A stretch of DNA of 28,217 bases from an uncultured Pseudoxanthomonas sp. (lineage in GTDB: Bacteria; Pseudomonadota; Gammaproteobacteria; Xanthomonadales; Xanthomonadaceae), in contig NZ_CAMPJD010000055.1 of assembly GCF_946886695.1 (NCBI RefSeq), positions 1 to 28,217 on the forward strand, given 5' to 3'. Below are positions 23,605 through 28,217 of this stretch, piece after piece. The position numbers and the translations under genes were made by a program. The first letter of the stretch is position 1, and every line of letters starts with the position of its first letter. The notes under the pieces are model-generated. The model saw only the letters and a list, made by a program, of their open reading frames with translations. It did not search any database and was not told where the DNA came from.

Positions 23605-23708
23605 TCGTGGAACGCACCGGCGTCGTGGACGGCTCCGGGCACCCGAACGTGGCCGCCTGGCGCCCCTGTTCACCTGCGCCCAGCGTTCTGCTGAAACGCA
23701 GCGAGGTG

Positions 23709-24108
23709 TCAGCCAAGCCGGAAGGCGCGGTCGAGCGCTTGGGCATCGAAGCGGTACAGGGCGATGGTCGGTTCACGCTGCACGCAACCAGCGTGGCGTG
23801 TACGGTGCGTGGCGTCGCGCCGCAGGCGCCAGCCCATGCTGCAGCATGGGCAGTCCGGGTACATCACCAGCATGGTGATCCAGCAGATGGGTAAGCCGAG
23901 CGGCAGGGCGTACATGAAGTGCAGTCCCGGCAACCACGGGACGGTCATGTCGGCGGACCAGCAGCAGGACCTGGGAGGCATCGGCCGCGATGGCGTGGAT
24001 GCGCAGAATGGCTTCGAGCGAAGGGCAGGAATAGCCCTGACGGATCATCGGCGTGGCGACATCATCTGCCTGGCCAAGCAATGCATTGCGGATATCGAGC
24101 AGATCTGC
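23709..24108 (-). pseudogene. Decayed GNAT-family acetyltransferase
   Basis: On the minus strand, one frame (24108 to about 23885) reads D-I-R-N-A-L-L-G-Q-A-D-D-V-A-T, then R-Q-G-Y, A-A-D-A-S-Q-V-L-L-L-V and G-T-A-L-H-V-R, the N-terminal half of a GNAT enzyme. The second half is in another frame (23885-23709): W-I-T-M-L-V-M-Y-P-D, then G-C-V-Q-R-E and a final A-F-R-L-G. The acetyl-CoA loop Q/R-x-x-G-x-G/A is destroyed (C-P-C-C-S-M-G), and no plausible start codon remains near 24108. This is a broken gene with a frameshift near 23885, not an active enzyme. Similar GNAT genes are common in Xanthomonadaceae. Confidence 0.6.
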
Positions 24109-24163
24109 GGCTGCAGTCCTGAAGGCGGCAGGCCTCGTCGGGCCGGCCGCACACCTGGCGGGG

Positions 24164-24850
24164 TCAGCGGGTGCCGTACAGCACGACGGTCTTGCCGCGC
24201 GCATGCAGGGAGCCATCGGCCTGCAGCTTCTTCAGTACACGGCCCGCCATCTCGCGCGAACAGCCCACCAGGCGGGCGAGTTCCTGGCGCGAGACGCGCA
24301 ACTGGGTGCCCTGCGGATGGCTCATCGCCTCCGGTTCGCGGGCCAGATCGTGCAGGGTGCGCACGATCCGGTCGGTGACATCGAGGAAGGCGAGGCGGCT
24401 GGCCTTGCGGCTGGTGTCCAGCAGGCGCCGCGAGAGCTGCGCGCCGATGGCATAGAGCAGCTTGGGGGCATCGGCCGAGAGCGTGCCCATGAATAGCTGG
24501 TGCAGGCGTTCGTAGCTGATTTCGGCCAGTTCGCACTGGGTGCGGGTGCGCAGGATCACTTCCCGGCGGTCCGACTCGATGAACAGTCCCATTTCGCCGA
24601 CGAACTCGCCGGAACCGAAGTAGCCGAGCACCAGCTCACGGTCGTCGTCTTCCTCGGTAATGATGCTGACCGAGCCGCTGACCACGTAGTACAGCGTGCC
24701 CGCCGGGTCGCCGGGGCGGAAGACGTCGGCGCGGGCCGGGTAGCGGCGCCGATGGCTGTGGGCCAGGAAGCGCTCAAGCGTGGCGTTGTCCGGCGTCAGG
24801 GGGCTGGCGGCGGGGCGAGCAGGGGCTGAAAGGGGGATGCCTGGGCTCAT
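24164..24850 (-). CDS. clp: Clp, CRP-family global regulator
   Basis: Clp is the Xanthomonadaceae CRP homologue; it responds to cyclic di-GMP and controls extracellular enzymes, exopolysaccharide and virulence genes. The 228-residue product has a cNMP-binding fold (about 25-140) with the altered binding pocket around G-E-F-V-G-E-M-G-L-F, a dimer helix, and a C-terminal helix-turn-helix at about 186-207 (V-S-R-Q-E-L-A-R-L-V-G-C-S-R-E). It matches my memory of X. campestris Clp over nearly the whole length after a variable N-terminus. I chose ATG 24850; a GTG 9 nt upstream is possible. It is transcribed divergently from speD. Confidence 0.96.
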   Translation of the reverse strand: MSPGIPLSAPARPAASPLTPDNATLERFLAHSHRRRYPARADVFRPGDPAGTLYYVVSGSVSIITEEDDDRELVLGYFGSGEFVGEMGLFIESDRREVILRTRTQCELAEISYERLHQLFMGTLSADAPKLLYAIGAQLSRRLLDTSRKASRLAFLDVTDRIVRTLHDLAREPEAMSHPQGTQLRVSRQELARLVGCSREMAGRVLKKLQADGSLHARGKTVVLYGTR

Positions 24851-24990
24851 GGTGGTCACGGCTTGTAATTCAGGAAGCTTAGTCCGAATACGTGGCCCAC
24901 GGCAAACGCAGGCCATGCAAGGGCTGGGCCAGTCCTGCGGCGGCCCGCCGACGCGCGGCCGCGGACATTTCGCTGTCACCCCATATGGCG

Positions 24991-24996
24991 CATAAT
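24991..24996 (+). promoter_or_regulatory. speD: Candidate -10 box for speD
   Basis: CATAAT lies 40 nt before the speD start codon in the 186-nt clp-speD gap and is the closest match there to a -10 box. The -35 position 17 nt upstream (TTTCGC) is poor, so an activator may be needed. I see no clear Clp site (TGTGA-N6-TCACA) in the gap. Confidence 0.35.
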
Positions 24997-25036
24997 CCGC
25001 CCCCTCATCCGACACCCCCGAAGAGGGATCACCGCC

Positions 25037-25831
25037 GTGGTAAAACCCCTGCCTCGCCTGCGGCTGCAAGGCTTCAACAACCTCACCAAGGCGCTGAGCT
25101 TCAACATCTACGACGTGTGCTATGCCTCGTCCGAGGACGAGCGTCGCCGGTACATCGAGTACATCGACGAGGAATACAACGCCGATCGCCTGACCCAGAT
25201 CCTGACGGATGTGGCGGAGATCATCGGCGCCAACATCCTGAACGTGGCCCGCCAGGACTACGACCCGCAAGGTGCGTCGGTGACGATCCTCATCTCCGAG
25301 GAGCCGGTGATCGACAAGAAGGATGCGGGCAAGGAGATCATCTCCGACGCGGTGGTCGCCCACATGGACAAGTCCCACATCACGGTGCACACGTATCCGG
25401 AAACCCATCCGGACAACGGCATCGCGACCTTCCGTGCCGACATCGACGTGGCGACCTGCGGCGTGATCTCGCCGCTGAAAGCCCTGAACTACCTGATCGA
25501 AAGCCTGGAATCCGACATCGTCATCATGGATTACCGCGTGCGCGGCTTCACTCGCGACGTGAAGGGCAAGAAGCACTACATCGACCACAAGATCAATTCG
25601 ATCCAGGACTTCCTGGCCAAGAACATCAAGTCGCGCTACGAGATGCTCGACGTGAACGTCTACCAGGAAAACATCTTCCACACGAAGATGCACCTGAAGG
25701 AGTTCGACCTCGACAACTACCTGTTCGAGGAGAAGGCCAAGAACCTGTCGTTCAAGGAGCGCATGAAGATCGAGGCGCGCCTGAAGCGGGAGATCGAAGA
25801 GCTTTATCACGGGCGCAACCTGCCGGAATGA
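25037..25831 (+). CDS. speD: S-adenosylmethionine decarboxylase proenzyme
   Basis: SpeD decarboxylates S-adenosylmethionine to give the aminopropyl donor for spermidine. The 264-residue length equals that of E. coli SpeD, and [12 protein letters not shown] (111-122) is the autocleavage site; Ser113 would become the pyruvoyl group. H-P-D-N-G and a Cys in A-T-C-G-V also match the family. The start codon is GTG 25037; AGAGGGA upstream gives a reasonable ribosome site. No speE lies inside the window. Confidence 0.97.
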   Translation: MVKPLPRLRLQGFNNLTKALSFNIYDVCYASSEDERRRYIEYIDEEYNADRLTQILTDVAEIIGANILNVARQDYDPQGASVTILISEEPVIDKKDAGKEIISDAVVAHMDKSHITVHTYPETHPDNGIATFRADIDVATCGVISPLKALNYLIESLESDIVIMDYRVRGFTRDVKGKKHYIDHKINSIQDFLAKNIKSRYEMLDVNVYQENIFHTKMHLKEFDLDNYLFEEKAKNLSFKERMKIEARLKREIEELYHGRNLPE

Positions 25832-25896
25832 CGGATTGTCGGCCTGCGCGGGTTACATCCGGTTCGGGTGGCCTGCGCTAGTCTGCCCACGCACAT

Positions 25897-25965
25897 GGCG
25901 GGACGACCCGCCCGCGGCGCGAGCCGCGCATCAGGACCGACGGCGGTCCGGAACGCGAGTTCCGG
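25897..25965 (+). promoter_or_regulatory. Guanidine-II (mini-ykkC) riboswitch
   Basis: Two perfect hairpins each carry the diagnostic ACGR tetraloop: GGCGGG-ACGA-CCCGCC (25897-25912) and GGACCG-ACGG-CGGTCC (25934-25949), joined by a purine-rich linker. This is the guanidine-II layout, and it precedes gdx, the guanidinium exporter gene. A third hairpin, CCGGAAC-GCGA-GTTCCGG (25948-25965), has a GNRA loop and shares two bases with the second aptamer stem, so it may form only when guanidine is absent. The strong AGGAGGT (26000-26006) suggests control of translation. Confidence 0.85.
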
Positions 25966-26011
25966 GCCGTTTCGCGTTATGGCCCGGGCAATCAACCTGA
26001 GGAGGTGACGT

Positions 26012-26326
26012 ATGGCGTGGGTCTATCTGGTGTTGGCGGGACTGCTGGAAGTGGTGTGGGCCGTGGGCCTGAAATATTCGGAGGGTTTCAGCCGGCTGGT
26101 GCCCAGCGTGATCACCGCGGTGGCGGCGGCCGCCAGCTTCTGGCTGCTGGCGGTGGCGCTGAAGCACATCCCGCTCGGCACGGGCTATGTCATCTGGGTG
26201 GGCATCGGCGCCGTCGGCACGGCGTTCGTCGGCATGTGGCTGTTCCAGGAACCCGCCACGGCGGCGCGGCTCGTCTGCATAGGCCTGATCGTGGCGGGCA
26301 TCATCGGCCTGAAGCTGGCGTCGTAG
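26012..26326 (+). CDS. gdx: Gdx/SugE guanidinium exporter (SMR family)
   Basis: A 104-residue small multidrug resistance protein with four transmembrane helices. Glu13 in A-G-L-L-E-V-V-W is the membrane-embedded acidic residue that couples proton and guanidinium transport. The segment G-L-K-Y-S-E-G-F and [10 protein letters not shown] fit the SugE/Gdx branch rather than EmrE, and the upstream guanidine-II riboswitch supports this. It works as an antiparallel dimer in the inner membrane. AGGAGGT at 26000-26006 is very strong. The gene lies between speD and convergent coq7. Confidence 0.94.
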   Translation: MAWVYLVLAGLLEVVWAVGLKYSEGFSRLVPSVITAVAAAASFWLLAVALKHIPLGTGYVIWVGIGAVGTAFVGMWLFQEPATAARLVCIGLIVAGIIGLKLAS

Positions 26327-26393
26327 CGTGCTCGGCGCGCACGACCGCTTAAGCCCATCGCGCCGGCCCCACTTTGCAGGGCGCACGGAAGAA

Positions 26394-26477
26394 TGTAGGG
26401 CCGAGCTTGCCCGGCTCTGCATGGGGCCGGCGCGCGAAGCCCGGCCGAAAAGGCAGCGGAGCAAGCTCCGCTCTACA
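26394..26477. repeat. REP-like inverted repeat between gdx and coq7
   Basis: TGTAGGGCCGAGCTTGCCC (26394-26412) pairs, with mismatches, with the reverse of GAGCAAGCTCCGCTCTACA (26459-26477). Inner arms GCCGGG/CCCGGC-like segments add stem structure. As with the repeat after the ABM gene, the TGTAG end overlaps a stop codon, here that of coq7 on the minus strand. It may serve both convergent genes as a transcript end. Confidence 0.65.
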
Positions 26478-27114
26478 GCCGATAGGCGACGGCCTTCATC
26501 AACTTGGAGGCACCGGCCATCAGTGACGGGATCGGGGCGGGCAGGGTGCGTGCGCCGGCCTGTTCCGCGTGGTCGGCGTGGCGGGCTTCGTCAGCCTTCA
26601 TGACGGTCAGGATCTCCCGGCTACGCAGATCGGCAGGGGGCAGGGTTTCCAGATGTTCGTCCAGGTGGGCTTCCACCTGGCGCTCGGTTTCGACCACGAA
26701 GCCCAGGCTCCAGCCATCCCCGCGCAGGCCTGCCAAGGCTCCGAGCGCGTAGCTGCCGGCGTACCAGAGCGGGTTGAATACGCTGGGGCGACTATCCAGC
26801 TCCCGCAGCCGGTCGGCGCACCAGGCCAGATGGTCGGTTTCTTCCTGGGCGGCCTCCATCAGGTGGGCGCGCGTCGCGGGGTCGCGGGCGACGGCGCCCT
26901 GTCCGAAGTACAGGCCCTGCGCGCACACCTCGCCGACATGGTTGATGCGCATCAGGCCGGCGGCATGACGCTGCTCGGCGGCATCGAGCGCAACCTCGGG
27001 GGTGTCTCCGGCCGGGTTGGGGCGATGGGCCGGCGGATTGCCAAAGACCGTGTCCAGGCCGCGCTGGGCTTCCATCAGCCAATGATCCAGGGGAGAGAAG
27101 GTCCGTGCGTTCAT
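26473..27114 (-). CDS. coq7: Coq7, 2-polyprenyl-3-methyl-6-methoxy-1,4-benzoquinol hydroxylase
   Basis: Coq7 is a di-iron enzyme that adds the last hydroxyl group in ubiquinone synthesis. The 213-residue product has the expected iron ligands: Glu62 (N-H-V-G-E), Glu92 and His95 (E-E-T-D-H), Glu144 (E-T-E-R-Q-V), and Glu176 and His179 (D-E-A-R-H). It is membrane-associated in the family, though without a true span. ATG 27114 has only a weak ribosome site. The stop codon lies inside the REP-like repeat. Confidence 0.96.
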   Translation of the reverse strand: MNARTFSPLDHWLMEAQRGLDTVFGNPPAHRPNPAGDTPEVALDAAEQRHAAGLMRINHVGEVCAQGLYFGQGAVARDPATRAHLMEAAQEETDHLAWCADRLRELDSRPSVFNPLWYAGSYALGALAGLRGDGWSLGFVVETERQVEAHLDEHLETLPPADLRSREILTVMKADEARHADHAEQAGARTLPAPIPSLMAGASKLMKAVAYRL

Positions 27115-27186
27115 GCCGCCATTGTGCCGGCTCGCCGCACGGGCGTCTGCCGGTCCAGCGCGTGCCGGCAGGGGCGCCCCGGCGAC

Positions 27187-27215
27187 TTGCGCGTGGCGGC
27201 CTCGCCCCGTACAAT
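27187..27215 (+). promoter_or_regulatory. Promoter for rplM-rpsI
   Basis: TTGCGC (27187-27192) and TACAAT (27210-27215) are 17 nt apart and lie about 90 nt before rplM. This is a good sigma-70 match, as expected for ribosomal protein genes. Transcription would start near 27222 and leave an 84-nt leader; L13 binding to its own leader is known in other bacteria but is not demonstrated here. Confidence 0.65.
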
Positions 27216-27305
27216 CCCGCCTCTTCCGTTTCACCCTTCACAACGCGTGGCAAAGTTCCGCCCGGGAAACCGCGGAATCCGCCCGACCAGACACACGAGA
27301 TCCAC

Positions 27306-27734
27306 ATGAGCACCTTTACCGCCAAGTCCGAGACAGTCCAGCGCGACTGGTACGTCGTCGACGCAGCAGGCAAGACCCTTGGTCGCCTGTCCACCGAGCT
27401 GGCCCGCCGCCTCCGCGGCAAGCACAAGCCCGTCTATACCCCTCACGTTGATACCGGCGACTACCTGGTCGTCATCAACGCCGAGAAGATCCACGTCACC
27501 GGCAACAAGCTGGCCGACAAGAAGTACCACCGCTTCACCGGCTACATCGGCAACCTGAAGACCGAGACCCTGGCGCAGGCGCTGGAGCGCCATCCGGAGC
27601 GCGTCATCGAGACCGCCGTGAAGGGCATGCTGCCGAAGGGCCCGCTGGGCCGCGATATGTATCGCAAGCTCAAGGTCTACGCCGGCCCGAATCATCCGCA
27701 CGCCGCTCAGCAGCCGCAGGTCCTGGACATCTAA
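27306..27734 (+). CDS. rplM: 50S ribosomal protein L13
   Basis: The 142-residue product is the usual length for L13 and includes [11 protein letters not shown] near the N-terminus, G-D-Y-L-V-V-I-N-A, the [19 protein letters not shown] block and the closing N-H-P-H-A-A-Q-Q-P. It binds 23S rRNA early in assembly of the large subunit. ATG 27306 is preceded by GAGA. rpsI begins 2 nt after the stop codon, the conserved rplM-rpsI pair. Confidence 0.98.
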   Translation: MSTFTAKSETVQRDWYVVDAAGKTLGRLSTELARRLRGKHKPVYTPHVDTGDYLVVINAEKIHVTGNKLADKKYHRFTGYIGNLKTETLAQALERHPERVIETAVKGMLPKGPLGRDMYRKLKVYAGPNHPHAAQQPQVLDI

Positions 27735-27736
27735 TC

Positions 27737-28129
27737 ATGGCTATCACTCAGAATTACGGCACCGGCCGTCGCAAGTCCTCCACCGCCCGCGTGTTCCTGC
27801 GCAAGGGCACCGGCAACATCACCGTCAACGACCGTCCGCTGGACGAGTTCTTCGGCCGTGAGACTGCACGCATGATCGTGCGCCAGCCGCTGGAGCTGAC
27901 CAAGAACACCGAAACGTTCGACATCAAGGTCACCACGACCGGCGGCGGCACTACCGGCCAAGCCGGTGCCATCCGCCTCGGCATCGCCCGCGCGCTGGTG
28001 GAATACGATGAAACGCTGAAGTCGGAACTGCGTACGGCAGGCTTCATGACCCGTGATGCGCGCGAAGTCGAGCGCAAGAAGGTCGGTCTGCACAAGGCGC
28101 GTCGCGCCACGCAGTTCTCCAAGCGCTAA
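27737..28129 (+). CDS. rpsI: 30S ribosomal protein S9
   Basis: The 130-residue product matches S9 in length, with [12 protein letters not shown] at the start, the [19 protein letters not shown] core, and the conserved S-K-R end whose basic tail reaches the P-site tRNA. It follows rplM directly. It is followed by 33 nt without clear structure before the tRNA gene. Confidence 0.98.
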   Translation: MAITQNYGTGRRKSSTARVFLRKGTGNITVNDRPLDEFFGRETARMIVRQPLELTKNTETFDIKVTTTGGGTTGQAGAIRLGIARALVEYDETLKSELRTAGFMTRDAREVERKKVGLHKARRATQFSKR

Positions 28130-28162
28130 CAGACGCGTTACACTACGCGCCACTGGTTATAC

Positions 28163-28217
28163 AGCCCCGTCGCCAAGCGGTAAGGCACCTGACTCTGACT
28201 CAGGCATTCGGAGGTTC
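28163..28217 (+). tRNA. tRNA-Gln (CUG), cut by the window end
   Basis: AGCCCCG forms the 5' acceptor strand, followed by T8, the D-arm CGCCAAGCGGTAAGGC, and an anticodon stem CCTGA/TCAGG (28188-28192/28200-28204) around loop CTCTGAC. The anticodon is CTG (28195-28197), reading CAG for glutamine. The D-arm closely resembles E. coli glnV tRNA. The sequence stops in the T-loop at GGAGGTTC, so the 3' end is outside the window. Confidence 0.93.

Noticed and set aside
23570..23878. A 102-codon plus-strand frame after the wall hydrolase
   Set aside because: It begins inside the hairpin, lacks a ribosome site, and is Arg/Gly-rich; the minus strand holds the recognisable GNAT remnant over part of it.
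24892..25881. Long plus-strand frame overlapping speD in another frame
   Set aside because: Arg/Pro/His-rich shadow; the SpeD frame has the complete autocleavage motif and family length.
28145..28162. TGGTTATAC as a promoter for the tRNA-Gln
   Set aside because: A start 7 nt downstream would fall inside the tRNA; the tRNA is more likely read from upstream.
1..28217. CRISPR arrays, insertion sequences or phage genes
   Set aside because: No regularly spaced repeats, transposase, integrase or phage structural genes were seen.

Overview
The window looks like a chromosomal segment from a member of the Xanthomonadaceae (Lysobacteraceae). The clearest marker is a Clp-type CRP regulator that matches the Xanthomonas Clp protein almost motif for motif. 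High GC, trpG-trpD-trpC beside clp-speD, and short 'GTAGG...CCTAC' palindromic repeats between genes fit the same group. The genus cannot be fixed from sequence alone; Pseudoxanthomonas, Luteimonas, Lysobacter and Stenotrophomonas are all possible.

Layout. (1) 1-3612 is core backbone: the end of trpG, then trpD, a small ABM-domain gene, trpC, a PgpC/YfhB-like HAD phosphatase, and a convergent TFIIB-type zinc-finger gene. (2) 3677-23557 is a complete VirB/VirD4 type IV secretion locus of the Xanthomonadales bacterial-killing type. virD4 and a coiled-coil membrane protein run leftward. virB7-8-9-10-11-1-2-3-4-5-6 run rightward from a shared 630-bp control region, followed by a DUF4189 protein and a cargo region. 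No relaxase or oriT is visible, so protein delivery rather than DNA transfer is the likely job. (3) The cargo region (17.2-23.6 kb) holds two immunity-then-effector pairs. One is a lipoprotein with a GHSLGG lipase. The other is a lipoprotein with a 613-aa cell-wall hydrolase carrying a lytic transglycosylase domain, an M23 endopeptidase domain and two peptidoglycan-binding domains. A decayed small lipoprotein gene and a four-cysteine secreted protein sit among them. (4) 23.6-28.2 kb returns to backbone: a decayed GNAT acetyltransferase, clp, speD, a guanidine-II (mini-ykkC) riboswitch with its gdx/sugE exporter gene, coq7, rplM-rpsI, and a tRNA-Gln cut by the window end.

How it works together. 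VirD4 and VirB4/VirB11 are the ATPases, VirB7/9/10 the core complex, VirB3/6/8 the inner-membrane platform, VirB2/5 the pilus and VirB1 the wall-opening enzyme. The effectors would be passed by VirD4 into neighbouring bacteria, and the lipoproteins would protect the producer.

Most notable observations. The two effectors have unrelated enzymatic parts but share a short C-terminal module (V-x-R...G-D-x-x-A-x-R-x-A...G-Q-x-W, then a Gln-rich tail) that lacks the usual FAVQG-type XVIPCD core, so it may be an alternative or reduced secretion signal. Both immunity lipoproteins have an in-frame ATG with a good ribosome-binding site just after the lipobox cysteine region, which could yield a second, cytoplasmic form.
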